A DNA stretch of 64,000 bases from Nitrospirota bacterium (GCA_016235245.1 JACRLO010000004.1:102672-166671), one strand, 5' to 3'; shown: positions 54,906 to 63,957, counted from the first letter of the stretch. The notes: generated from the sequence alone by a model not told the origin. Made by a program: numbers and translations.

Positions 54906-55516
54906 CTGAGAGATCTTTCCCTCACAACGACTCCCTTGTCCGGCAGAAAAATAAAACTGTTCTCCTGAATTTCAGGGTTTAGTTTGACATCTCTGAATGT
55001 GATCGTCGTGGGTTCGTTGTTCTGATCATACAGTTTCGCCATGCGCGGAAATGGTGACTCATCAGAGACCTCCATCTCTATCTGACTGATCGGGCCTTTC
55101 ACCTTCGGCGAGAATCTGAGAAAGGTGATTGTCTTTTCTTTCCTTGCAGTGATCGTATAATCGCGGGACATGCTCAGCACATCAAACTGCATGAGCGATC
55201 CATACTGGCTCAGGCCGGTCAATTTATCTGCCTCCTTGAGGTCAGGATAATAGATCCAGATATCCTTTCCGTTGAAGATGACCTGCAGATTAACGCTCCC
55301 CCGATATTCCCACCTGATCCTGTCAGGCTGCTTATAGAGGAAGCGGCCGTCGGTCCTGATCGGCTTTGTGAGGAGCCGGGTTTTTTTCTCCTGTATAAAG
55401 TTAGCGCTCACGGTCCTTATCTTTGCCTGCTTTGCCTTGAGATCGTCAAGGATGTCGGCAGAGGATAGTGAAGTGAAGACAAGGATGAAGAGCGAAACGA
55501 AGAAAAGTCTCTTCAT
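54902..55516 (-). CDS. LolA-like periplasmic lipid carrier
   Basis: The ATG at 55516 (GGGGAAGG eight bases upstream) begins a signal peptide (MKRLFFVSLFILVFT) and overlaps the activase stop by four bases. The mature part matches LolA-family folds: VSANFIQEKKTRLLTKPIRT and IRWEYRG. In aryl polyene and related clusters a LolA-like protein carries the lipid product to the outer membrane. Classic lipoprotein sorting is also possible, but there is no lolCDE here. Confidence 0.85.
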   Translation of the reverse strand: MKRLFFVSLFILVFTSLSSADILDDLKAKQAKIRTVSANFIQEKKTRLLTKPIRTDGRFLYKQPDRIRWEYRGSVNLQVIFNGKDIWIYYPDLKEADKLTGLSQYGSLMQFDVLSMSRDYTITARKEKTITFLRFSPKVKGPISQIEMEVSDESPFPRMAKLYDQNNEPTTITFRDVKLNPEIQENSFIFLPDKGVVVRERSLR

Positions 55517-56457
55517 CCTTCCATCCTTCCCCATTTGCCGCAGGTATCGCCCCAGCGGGCAATCACTGCATCGCAGTCATTAATCTGCATCACGCCGCAG
55601 GCATTCGGGCAGTCAGCGCAGTAGAAGCTCGAGGTCGAAAGCTGCTTCTCTGAGAGTGACCAGCCCCTGAACTTTGTCTGTTTTGTATTTCTGCTCAGGA
55701 GGGCTGCGCCGATAGCGCCCATGATCGGATAATAGTGAGGCACGATAAACTCTTTTCCGAGTTCGCGCTCAAAAGAAGCCTTTATGCCCGGGTTTGCCGC
55801 AACCCCGCCCTGGAAGATGACCGGATCGCGGATCTCCTTGCCGCGGGACAGGTTGTTCAGATAGTTCCTGACCAGTGCATCGCAGAGGCCTGCAACAATG
55901 TCTTCCAGGTTGTGTCCCATCTGTTGTTTATGGATCATGTCGGATTCTGCAAAGACCGTGCACCTTCCTGCGATCCTGGCAGGGGAAGAGGCTGCGAGGG
56001 CATAATTGCCGAGTTCTTCGATCGCCATGCCGAGGCGTGTTGCCTGATGTTCGAGGAATGAGCCGGTGCCTGCAGCACAGACCGTGTTCATCGAGAAATC
56101 GACCACAACGCCGTTTCTGATCAGGATCAGTTTTGAATCCTGCCCGCCGATCTCGACAATGGTCCTTACATTTGGAATGAGATGGATCGCAGAAACTGCG
56201 TGGGCAGTGATCTCATTTTTTACCTGGTCAGCACCGACAATATAGTCAGCCAGTTTCCTTCCGCTTCCTGTTGTGCCTACACCACGTATCTCAATATCGC
56301 CCTTATCCTTTCTCAAGACAGAGAAGGCTGACTGTATGGCCTTAATGGGCTGGCCCAAGGTCTTGTTATATGAATTCCAGAGGACATTGCCATGCCGGTC
56401 GATCAGCACGACCTTTGTGGTAACAGAGCCTACATCAATGCCGAGATACGCTTCCAT
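55513..56457 (-). CDS. BadF/BcrA-type ATPase, activase of 2-hydroxyacyl-CoA dehydratase-like enzyme
   Basis: The start is ATG 56457 with AAAGGAGAAG upstream (frame extends 12 codons further without support). MEAYLGIDVGSVTTK and GGQDSKLILI are the ASKHA phosphate loops. NTVCAAGTGSFLEHQ carries the bridging-cluster cysteine typical of HgdC. The C-terminal YCADCPNACG adds a Cys cluster. It activates a partner dehydratase by ATP-driven electron transfer; the partner subunits lie directly upstream but are interrupted by stops. Confidence 0.85.
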   Translation of the reverse strand: MEAYLGIDVGSVTTKVVLIDRHGNVLWNSYNKTLGQPIKAIQSAFSVLRKDKGDIEIRGVGTTGSGRKLADYIVGADQVKNEITAHAVSAIHLIPNVRTIVEIGGQDSKLILIRNGVVVDFSMNTVCAAGTGSFLEHQATRLGMAIEELGNYALAASSPARIAGRCTVFAESDMIHKQQMGHNLEDIVAGLCDALVRNYLNNLSRGKEIRDPVIFQGGVAANPGIKASFERELGKEFIVPHYYPIMGAIGAALLSRNTKQTKFRGWSLSEKQLSTSSFYCADCPNACGVMQINDCDAVIARWGDTCGKWGRMEG

Positions 56458-57526
56458 CTCTTCTCCTTTCGAGCAGGTCAACAAACGCTTCAAGTCTTGT
56501 TATTATATTCGCCTCGGATACATGCTCGTCAAATGTCATTGAGAGCACAGGATACTCCTTGTCCCTGCTTATCCGGTTGATGACTGCTGACGCAACAAGC
56601 TCAGGCATGCAGGTAAACGGCATGATATGAAGCACGCCGTCAACGCCTTTTTTCTGAAAGAGGATGGTCTTACCGACTGTTTCTATGCTCTCGCCGCCTG
56701 AGGGAAAATTAAGATATCCCCTGGCCAGTTTTGTGGCATACTTTGTCTGGTTCCTCCTGAACGGCTTATATCTAAACCGGTCATTGAGCCAGTCGCTCAG
56801 CCAGACCCCCCGCTTCACCTCGACCCGCAGTTCACCCAATTTCTTTTCGATCTCAAGGTTGGCAAACGGCTCGATCACCACAAATATCTCACCCAACACG
56901 CCGATGGTTACGGGCTTGAAACTCCTGTCGATCTTAATGGCATAATACATCTTTTTGACTTGGGGCATGGTCCTGAAGAGCTTTGTGTACGAGTCTGCCA
57001 GGTCTATCATCTCAATGGCCTGTTTCAGCACCAGGTCTGTCTCTCCCCTGTTAACTTCGCGCGGCTTGTAATAGTGATACAGGGCTGTTGCTCTGTCCAG
57101 AGCTGCCATGCGCATCAAAATGAGGAAGAAGACGCTGTACCCGTCATATTTATTCTTGATCTGGCTGATGTCCCGGATCGTATCGATCATATCTGAGAGC
57201 CGGTCAGGATTGTCTGTTGTGGACATGGTGAATTTGTAACCTTGTTCCCTCAGGATCTGTTCCTATATGATGCCGTAGTATCCGAAGCGGCAGGGGCCGT
57301 ACCCGCCCGGCATGAGGATCGCGTCTGCCCCATTGTCGAGCGCCTCCATCATGTTGCCGAGGTTGATCTTGAACGGCAGGCAGGCGAACTCCGGTGAATA
57401 TTTGACGCCGAGGTTAAGGGTCCTGATCGTGGCCTTTGGCGGGGGCTGCATGTCAACGCCGTGCTGCCTCAACACCCGCGTGTATGCAACAGAAAGAAGA
57501 CCCATATGCGGGACCGTGAGCTTCAT
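56435..57526 (-). pseudogene. 2-hydroxyacyl-CoA dehydratase-like subunit (COG3581-type) with in-frame TAG
   Basis: The N-terminal 87 codons (MKLTVPHMGLL, CLPFKINLG, YGPCRFGYYG) end at a TAG at 57263-57265. The same frame resumes at once as EQILREQGYKF and continues to the stop at 56435. The expected residue at the stop is Gln (CAG to TAG). The ATG at 57226 could begin the remaining 263 codons, but no ribosome binding site is close. It overlaps the activase gene. The normal product is a cluster-binding subunit of about 360 residues. Confidence 0.75.
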
Positions 57527-58476
57527 GCGGTCACCTTTGCGATCATGTCTATGAATGCCTCGATCCTTGTCTGGATGCCGACGTCTGATGCGTGTTCATC
57601 AATACTGAGCGTCATATACGGCTTGTTTCTCTGGTTCAGTCTCTTTCTGATAAGGTCGCCGGTGAACGAGTCAGGGCCGCAGGTAGAACTGCAGACATTG
57701 ATTACGCCGTCTATGCGGTCATCCTTGAATAAGAGATGGGCAGCGGTCACCACTTCCTTGCCCATGTCCCAGTACACCCACTTTGGGATCACTGCCATGG
57801 CCTCGCGGATATCCGGTTCTTCAGGTTTGATATAAATGGGGTTTGCATTAAGATCTCTGATGTAGTTAAAGAGGTTCTTCGAAAGATGGCGGTCAAAAAG
57901 CAGATAAGGCCTGCCGACGATACCGATATTCATCTTCCGGTGAGATGACAGGATGCCCACACCCTCAGAAAGCAGACGATCAGACAGCCTGCTTTGTTCT
58001 CCCGGGATCTCAACGCCGGAGTTCATGTGCTTTTGGAACAGGGCATTGACTGCTGCATGCGGACGGAAAATTGCCTTTGCAATGGACTTTGTAAACTCCC
58101 CGACTGCCTGATCGCCAAATTGTTTGACGTGGAACATGGGGGCAATAATTCCGGGCAGGTTCGTGAAGCAGGCTCTGACAACATAGGGCAGGCCGATCAT
58201 CTTCGGGCACATGAAACTTTCCTTTTACACACTCACATACCGTGGGATGAAAAGAAGGTCAACGTTGTCTTTCAGCAGAGCAACATGACCCAGAAATGTC
58301 TTTACCGGCAGGCAGAAGTCCCCGATTGCATGTCTGAGCCCCTCCTTGAGAATGTCTGCATGTGTTTCAGGTGATGTGATGACCTCGCAGCCGAGTTCAC
58401 TGAAAAAAAGCTTCCAGGACTCGGCATAACTGTAGTACAGCAGGCCTCTGGGGATTCCGATTCTTGGGTTTTTCAT
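57523..58476 (-). pseudogene. 2-hydroxyacyl-CoA dehydratase-like subunit (COG3580-type) with in-frame TAA
   Basis: The N-terminal part (MKNPRIGIPRGLLYYSYAES, GDFCLPVKTFLGH) runs to RYVSV and then a TAA at 58225-58227. The same frame continues as KESFMCPKMIGLP to 57523. A Glu codon is expected at the stop. AAGGAAAG lies just after the stop, six bases before an ATG (58212), so the second part could be re-initiated. It overlaps the next gene by 4 bases. Both subunits of this enzyme are thus interrupted. Confidence 0.75.
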
Positions 58477-58661
58477 ATATAAGAAGCGCATATAAGTCAG
58501 TGAAAAATAACTGCTTTTTAGGGTTTAATTTTAGATTATTTCGGCCTTTTTCTGCAAAGAAAGAGCCCCCTGAAAATAGTTCTTATGTTTTAGCCGGGAA
58601 TGTGTTAATCTTAATATGTGTTTAAACCCCCTAAAACCGGTCATCGCAGGTGGATTGTGAT

Positions 58662-59125
58662 ATGAATGAAATACATGAAATTATAGAAATGGGCAAGAGG
58701 CTCGACGGAAAATATCTAAAACTCTTGTATACAAAAACATCCTCAAGAGAAAACCTGCCGAGCTCGTTACGATCGTCAAGCAGCTTAAAAACATACAAGC
58801 TGAGCTTGTCGAATTTCTGAGGCGGCTCAGAAAGAAAAAGGTGTCTCAGGGAGAGGCAGTATCCCAGACAGTCCTGAATGAGTTTTGGCTTATTTCTGAC
58901 ATATTTATCGAGATCTTCTATCTCTATGGGCAGAGTCTTGAGGAGCGCACCCTGAGTATGGTCGATGACTGCCGGATGAATCTGGCAACCATGGCCAAGA
59001 CTCTGAGGCCCTATCTCAAGCTGAATCCCCTGTATTCGGCCCTGATGAAGTCCATGGGTGAGATCAACGAAACTCATGACTTTCTTGTGCACTACCACGG
59101 GAAGAAAAGAAAGACTGCAGTCTGA
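58662..59125 (+). pseudogene. Helical protein of unknown function with a -1 frameshift
   Basis: ATG 58662 (AGGTGG upstream) starts MNEIHEIIEMGKRLDGKYLK. At the AAAA run 58718-58721 the natural continuation is in the -1 frame: TLVYKNILKRKPAELVTIVKQ, then VSQGEAVSQTVLNEFWLISD to the TGA ending at 59125. One missing A in a run of five explains it; a sequencing or assembly error is also possible. The intact product would have about 155 residues, mostly helical. Next gene follows after 12 bases. Confidence 0.6.
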
Positions 59126-59137
59126 GGGAGCTGCATC

Positions 59138-59611
59138 ATGGATGCAAAGCTCAACATATCCGGCCTGTTTACGTCAGAAAAAGAACTCTCAGAAACGATC
59201 CGTAAGCGCCGGATCTGCTACGACATCGAACCCTACTACAATACGACAAAGCAGGGACAGATGCTCCAGATCGGCTTTCAGATCAATATATACGGCACCT
59301 TTCCCCCTGCTGATGAAGATGCCTCTCCGGACGACCGGGAGTTTCCCCGGGTGCTGCGCGATGTCAGAAATATTGCCGAGGCGTTATCGAACACCTGTAA
59401 TCCCCTGCATATGTGCGATGCAACGATTGAAGATTCCAACTCCATTACCTATTCCCCGGACCGGAAGATGCGGCCTGATGTTACCGTCCACATACCGGTC
59501 TTTGACCAGCAGCATTTTGGCCATCCTGTTAATAAGCAAATTGAGGATACGGTTTATCTTGCAGGCAGTATTCTTGAGGCTGCCGGAGTACAAAAGAAGA
59601 AATGGGAATAG
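59138..59611 (+). CDS. Hypothetical protein
   Basis: A 157-residue soluble protein with GGGAG seven bases before ATG 59138. Landmarks: RRICYDIEPYYNTTKQGQ, IYGTFPP, CNPLHMCDATIED and HIPVFDQQHFGHP. No known family is recognised. It likely forms a unit with the frameshifted helical gene upstream. Confidence 0.65.
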   Translation: MDAKLNISGLFTSEKELSETIRKRRICYDIEPYYNTTKQGQMLQIGFQINIYGTFPPADEDASPDDREFPRVLRDVRNIAEALSNTCNPLHMCDATIEDSNSITYSPDRKMRPDVTVHIPVFDQQHFGHPVNKQIEDTVYLAGSILEAAGVQKKKWE

Positions 59612-59615
59612 CGAT

Positions 59616-60416
59616 TTAAGAAACCGGTTTTATTGCCCTGATGTAGGCTGAAACGACCATCTTTTCGACCCCTTCACCGAACTTCCAGCTCTTGATGATA
59701 TCGTCGCTGTTCTGCTTGTCCGTGATAAGGATATCCTGAAAACCGGCTTTGGCGAGAATCATTTTCAGTTCCTCCACGGGAACCGATCCGGTTATTCAAC
59801 CGCTGTACGCATGTTCGTGCTCAAGGATCTCCCTGCTGAACTCGGTCTTCTTGAGGATGTCGGAAATGGCAATTCTGCCCCCTGGTTTAAGAACTCTGAA
59901 CGCCTCGCTGAAAACAGTCTGTTTGTCTGGAGAAAGGTTGATGACACAGTTCGAAATGATCACGTCAACTGAATTTTCGTCCAGGGGCAGATGTTCGATC
60001 TCGCCCTGTCTGAACTCAATATTCTTTGCGTTTAACTTTGTTGCATTTGCAGCTGCTTTTGTAACCATATCCGGCGTCATGTCAACGCCGATCACTCGGC
60101 CGGTCTTACCGACCTTCATGGAGCAGAGGATGGCATCAAAGCCTGCCCCGCTGCCCAGGTCAAGGACTATCTCTCCATCCCTGAGATCAGCGATAGCCTG
60201 GGGATTGCCGCAGCCCAGTCCGAGGTTCGCCTCTCCAAGACCGATCTTCAGCTCTTCATCCGAATATCCGAGTCTCCTGCCCGCTTCCAGCAGACTGACA
60301 GAGTCTGATCCAGGGGCGCAGCAGCTCGAAGGTGCGAGAAACGAGAGATTGCCTTTGGCCACGTCAGAATAGCTGTTGACTACGATCTGCTTGAGCTTTG
60401 CCTTTTCGTTGTCCAT
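59616..60416 (-). CDS. arsM: Arsenite methyltransferase, probable selenoprotein (UGA at conserved Cys)
   Basis: ATG 60416 begins a class I SAM methyltransferase: N-terminal SSCCAPGSDSVSL, SAM loop VLDLGSGAGFDA, then SNCVINLSPDKQTVF, typical of ArsM. At codon 207 the frame has TGA (59796-59798): AYSG-UGA-ITGSVPVEEL. Most ArsM proteins have Cys there (AYSGCIxGA). The frame continues for 59 more codons (AGFQDILIT, SAYIRAIKP) to a TAA. A SECIS-like hairpin lies 17 bases past UGA. Arsenic(III) binds three conserved Cys in ArsM; replacing one by selenocysteine is chemically sensible. Decay by nonsense mutation is the alternative. Confidence 0.72.
59766..59785 (-). promoter_or_regulatory. Candidate bacterial SECIS hairpin
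   Basis: On the minus strand the mRNA reads CGGUUCC-CGUGGA-GGAACUG, a 7-bp stem (one G-U) that extends to 8 by a U-A pair. The 6-nt loop has G at position two. The loop starts 18 bases after the UGA (17 bases between). These values meet the published rules for bacterial SECIS elements: 16-37 bases between UGA and loop, and G in the first two loop positions. Confidence 0.6.
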
Positions 60417-60433
60417 AATATAATGAATATACC

Positions 60434-60982
60434 ATGAAAAAAGCATCAAGTACCCATGAAAAGTGTAAGCGGCTCCTTTTTCTCGGTGACTCATTAATTG
60501 AATATTTCGACTGGTCTGAGCGTTTTCCTGAATATGAAGTCTACAACCTCGGTATGGCTGGAGAGACGGTCAGCGGGCTTGCTGCAAGACTCGGGCATAT
60601 TATCCGGACGGTGAAGAATCCTGATAGAGTATTCATTATGTCAGGCATCAACAGCCTGGCAATGGGGGAGGGGGGCATCGCCGATACATACCGGGACATC
60701 GTGCATACCCTTCATCAGGCATTTCCTGCAGCCGTGATCTACATAGAAAGTCTTCTGCCGGTGAGTTTCCCTTTCATCGATAATGCGGATATCCGCCAGA
60801 TGAACGGGAGACTTCGCCATATTGCCCAAGAAGAAGGGGTTCATTATCTTGATTTGCATACACTCTTTACTGATCAGAATAAACGGCCCATAGAGCGCTA
60901 TCTCCTGGACGACGGAGTTCATGTAAGCGACGAGGGCTATGGGGTCTGGGCGGGCGAGATAGCAAGGCTGCTCAGTTCTTAA
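60434..60982 (+). CDS. SGNH/GDSL-family hydrolase
   Basis: A 182-residue esterase/lipase-like protein. Block I FLGDSLIEYFDW holds the catalytic Ser, block II Gly is in NLGMAGET, block III is SGINSLAMG and block V is DGVHVSDEGY (Asp and His). There is no signal peptide, so it is likely cytosolic. It is divergent from arsM by 17 bases. The substrate is unknown. Confidence 0.82.
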   Translation: MKKASSTHEKCKRLLFLGDSLIEYFDWSERFPEYEVYNLGMAGETVSGLAARLGHIIRTVKNPDRVFIMSGINSLAMGEGGIADTYRDIVHTLHQAFPAAVIYIESLLPVSFPFIDNADIRQMNGRLRHIAQEEGVHYLDLHTLFTDQNKRPIERYLLDDGVHVSDEGYGVWAGEIARLLSS

Positions 60983-60985
60983 AGT

Positions 60986-62716
60986 TCAGTCCATTCTGCA
61001 GTCTTTATCTGCATAGATCATTTTAGATCCCTGGTTGTGCCGGGCGCTCATGCGCAGGGTATCCGGCAGGGAGTTGATGATCGATATCTGCACTTCAGGA
61101 CGCCGCCGGTACCCGAACCGCTCCAGTTTTTCGAGGGTCACCTGCCCGTCGTTCTCCTCGTTTAGGTAGACCATGGCAGCTGTGCAGGCATTCTTGAGTT
61201 CAGCCCTTGCCATATTATCGTAGGCCATCTGCATCGCCTCTTCCGGGCTCTGCGGAAAGCCGGGAGGCAAATTCTGGCCCGGAAGCAAGGGCATTATCAT
61301 GGGGGGATTCATCTGTTCTGTTACCAGTTCCTGCTTTTTTTTGAGTGCAGATACCACAAGTGAAATGGAAATGATCAGGCTTATGCAGAAGACGCCGCCG
61401 ATTCCAACATACACGGCTGTGGGCGTTACCCCGCCCTCGCGCGTCATGACATAGCCGATCTGAGCTGGTGTGGTGGCCCGTTTGATTGCGGTGACTGAAT
61501 CTCGTACGTGCCTGAAATAGATATAATACGCGGTCAGGCCCATTGCAATGCAGGTCAGGATGTTGATGCCGGGTATGAAGCTCAGCACCAATACCCCAAT
61601 AGCATGCAGGTAAAGTTTCCTGTAGAGCAGCCAGAAGAAAGGAAGAAAAAATGCGGGCCAGTGCCAGGTTGGCACAAAGGAAGATGGGCCTTTGATGCCG
61701 AACTTCTTGAAATTGTCCATGTATTTGACAACGTTCGGCCCAATAAAAAGATCGAGATATTCTTCATCGCTCATAAGCGATGTCTCTTTCTGGTCCTGGT
61801 CCTTACCGGATTCTGCTTCTATGGCTGCTACTGTCTTTGCCGGTTTCTTCAGGTTTGCAGCCGCAAGAACGAAGAGGCCTTCCTCGTCGAGAGCGCTACC
61901 GAGCGCGGATGCCCAGAAGGTATCATCACGCTTTACCATCCCCGGGCCGCTGCCCTTGAGGAAATCGGATGTGCTGCTGTCAACGATTAATGACGGATTG
62001 GCTTTGACGAGATCTGTAACGAATTGTCTGAGCGCTGCATAGATGTCATCTTCTTCTCTGCCGAGAATGCCGGTAAAGTCAATGGCATCGGCATCGACAG
62101 TAAGTGGTTTTTTTTGAGTCCTGCTGAAGACCATTACCCTTGTCTTGGGCTTGATGCCTGAAGGAATATGGTATACCGAGACGAGAAGGATGTCGCTGAA
62201 CGGTATGTTTTCGCAGCCATAACGGTTGAAGTTAAGTCCTCCCTCTGTTTTATTCAGTGCTCTGCAGTGAAGCGGTGAGTATTGAAGCGATACAGCCTTC
62301 TGGGGAGGAGAAATGACCCTTGGCCCGGGAGCTTCTTCTGTCCGATTTCCGGCATGCGTAGTAAATCCCGGAGCAGACTCCTTCGTAATGGCATGCTCAG
62401 GTGTCACGGGCGTAATTGCCGGAGAAGATGAAAGCTCAGGTTTTGCGGCAGAACTATTTGATGGTCTTCCGGTTTCTGTCTGCACCACCTGTTTTATAAA
62501 ACAGACAGCCCCTGCTTTTTCGAAAAGGGCCTTGAACTTTTCAGCAGTTTCAATGTCTGTGGTGGTCTTGACAATGACTGGTTTTCCGATAAAAAAGCGA
62601 TCAATGGAGTCTGCAGAGAGGCTAAACGCTACAGCAAGCTGCTTTTTTGTTTCCGCAAGCTGATGACCAGAGAGCGTTTCGCCGCTTAATAAGACTTTAT
62701 AAGTAGGCTCTGCCAT
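60986..62716 (-). CDS. Membrane protein with DUF2628-like region
   Basis: A 576-residue protein. The N-terminal segment (about 1-75; LAETKKQLAVAFSLSADSID) looks like a short alpha/beta domain found at the start of varied membrane proteins. A soluble part (about 140-330) follows. The DUF2628-type block has FVPTWHWPAFFLPFFWLLYR and helices near 360-405, then a single helix at about 445-468. The C-terminus (about 505-576) holds AELKNACTAAMVYLNEENDG, a pilin-like or type IV accessory-like segment. Function unknown. Confidence 0.6.
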   Translation of the reverse strand: MAEPTYKVLLSGETLSGHQLAETKKQLAVAFSLSADSIDRFFIGKPVIVKTTTDIETAEKFKALFEKAGAVCFIKQVVQTETGRPSNSSAAKPELSSSPAITPVTPEHAITKESAPGFTTHAGNRTEEAPGPRVISPPQKAVSLQYSPLHCRALNKTEGGLNFNRYGCENIPFSDILLVSVYHIPSGIKPKTRVMVFSRTQKKPLTVDADAIDFTGILGREEDDIYAALRQFVTDLVKANPSLIVDSSTSDFLKGSGPGMVKRDDTFWASALGSALDEEGLFVLAAANLKKPAKTVAAIEAESGKDQDQKETSLMSDEEYLDLFIGPNVVKYMDNFKKFGIKGPSSFVPTWHWPAFFLPFFWLLYRKLYLHAIGVLVLSFIPGINILTCIAMGLTAYYIYFRHVRDSVTAIKRATTPAQIGYVMTREGGVTPTAVYVGIGGVFCISLIISISLVVSALKKKQELVTEQMNPPMIMPLLPGQNLPPGFPQSPEEAMQMAYDNMARAELKNACTAAMVYLNEENDGQVTLEKLERFGYRRRPEVQISIINSLPDTLRMSARHNQGSKMIYADKDCRMD

Positions 62717-62955
62717 GGCTGTCTACGTTGCGCAACATCTCGGTATCTCCTGAAAAGAGTGGAGTGCTAATTATTATTAAGCTGATTTTATCATAATACT
62801 CATGTGTCCGGGAAATGAAATATGTAAGAAGTTAATATTAGTATTGCTTCTCTAAAAACCATCGGATATAATCGTTGCATGCGAAGACGACAGGTCGGGC
62901 GTTTCTTACGGAAACAATGCATGGATGCTCTTGTTCATTCCGATCGGGTATTTCG
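62717..62955. other. Divergent intergenic region
   Basis: This region lies between the DUF2628-type gene and the multiheme cytochrome gene. It is AT-rich around 62770-62870. A TTGCGCAA palindrome lies at 62731-62738. No gene is supported; a 27-codon extension before the cytochrome start is not convincing. Confidence 0.4.
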
Positions 62956-63831
62956 ATGAATTGGGAGAAAAAGATTGGAGGCCTTGTTGAGCACATCAAA
63001 GGTTTTGTTCTTGCAGCGTTTCTTATCATTGCTATTCTCGCGATAGTTCTTGCCTATCGATATTACGAATATCGCCAGGAAGATCCTAATTTCTGTGTTT
63101 CGTGTCACCTCATGAAGGAAGCGTATAAGGAGTGGCAGAAAGGGAAGCACCGGGATATTATCTGCCAGCAATGCCACCATGTCAGTATGGTAGAGCAGAA
63201 CCAGCTTCTCGTAGCTTTTGTTATGAAGCAGGATGGACAGGCCTTCTCCCAATCGCATGGAAGAGAAAAACCCTGGCGTGAGTGCCGAAAGTGCCATATG
63301 GACAATGTCGCGCAGGGGTCTTTGAGTTTGCAGAAATCATACGGCCATGCAAAGCATGTATTTATGCAGAGCATCGAATGCAAAGTCTGCCATAAAGGCA
63401 CGCTCCATAATTTCAAGCCGAATGAGAGTGCCTGCAGCGGCTGCCATAAGGACAAAGGTGTTCACGGCATAGGGATGGAGGCCTTCTCATGCCTCAAGTG
63501 CCACTCATACTCTGAAAAAACCGCTTCAATGATACCGAAAGACAGATGTATCAAATGCCATCCCTCAGTTTCCGTCAAGGGCCCGATGTCCGGTATTCTC
63601 TGCCATCAGTGCCATAAACCTCACGGGAAAATCATGCCGACTCTGGCATTATGTACAACTGAATGCCACAGCAACGAATCTACGGTTGGACAGCACGGGC
63701 TGCATATGAAGAAAGGGCTTAACTGCCTTGACTGTCATAAGGCGCATACATGGGTAGTGGGAGAAAGCAGAGCACAGAAACTATGCAGCAGATGTCATCC
63801 CTACAAGAATCCCCGACTTTTCATCTATTAG
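62956..63831 (+). CDS. Membrane-anchored multiheme cytochrome c (11 haem motifs)
   Basis: ATG 62956 gives 291 residues with an N-terminal membrane anchor (about 15-37) as in NapC/NirT proteins. Ten CXXCH motifs are visible (first CVSCH, last CSRCH), plus one CX3CH (CTTECH), giving up to 11 haems. The first two resemble the NapC start (NFCVSCHLMKEAYKEW). It is a client of ResB-CcsA and could carry electrons from quinol to periplasmic acceptors. The next transcription unit begins 170 bases downstream with a sigma-54 promoter. Confidence 0.87.
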   Translation: MNWEKKIGGLVEHIKGFVLAAFLIIAILAIVLAYRYYEYRQEDPNFCVSCHLMKEAYKEWQKGKHRDIICQQCHHVSMVEQNQLLVAFVMKQDGQAFSQSHGREKPWRECRKCHMDNVAQGSLSLQKSYGHAKHVFMQSIECKVCHKGTLHNFKPNESACSGCHKDKGVHGIGMEAFSCLKCHSYSEKTASMIPKDRCIKCHPSVSVKGPMSGILCHQCHKPHGKIMPTLALCTTECHSNESTVGQHGLHMKKGLNCLDCHKAHTWVVGESRAQKLCSRCHPYKNPRLFIY

Positions 63832-63852
63832 AGCATACATAGAGTTCCAACC

Positions 63853-63897
63853 TTTGCAGTTTTGCAAAAGGGATGGACGTATTTGCAGAACTGCAAA
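63853..63897 (+). promoter_or_regulatory. Two palindromic activator sites
   Basis: TTTGCAGTTTTGCAAA (63853-63868) and TTTGCAGAACTGCAAA (63882-63897) are 16-bp palindromes with centres 29 bases apart, close to three helical turns. They lie 44-88 bases upstream of the -24 element at 63941, the usual position for an NtrC-type enhancer-binding protein. Confidence 0.75.
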
Positions 63898-63940
63898 CAA
63901 ATCTTCGAAAAGAATCCTTTAAAAACGCAGTGTTTCATGT

Positions 63941-63957
63941 TGGCATGAAGCCTGCAT
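63941..63957 (+). promoter_or_regulatory. Sigma-54 (-24/-12) promoter
   Basis: TGGCATGAAGCCTGCAT has the GG-N10-GC spacing and matches TGGCAC-N5-TTGCA except for two positions. It is 38 bases before the ATG at 63995. Confidence 0.72.

Noticed and set aside
57263..57265. TAG inside the dehydratase-like gene as pyrrolysine
   Set aside because: TAG is the normal stop of several intact genes here (for example those ending at 6740, 13828, 18369, 21683 and 35906), the residue expected is Gln, and the neighbouring gene has a TAA at a similar place, which cannot be pyrrolysine.
58631..59098. Minus-strand frame of 155 codons
   Set aside because: Antisense to the frameshifted plus-strand gene, which has a ribosome binding site and protein-like composition.
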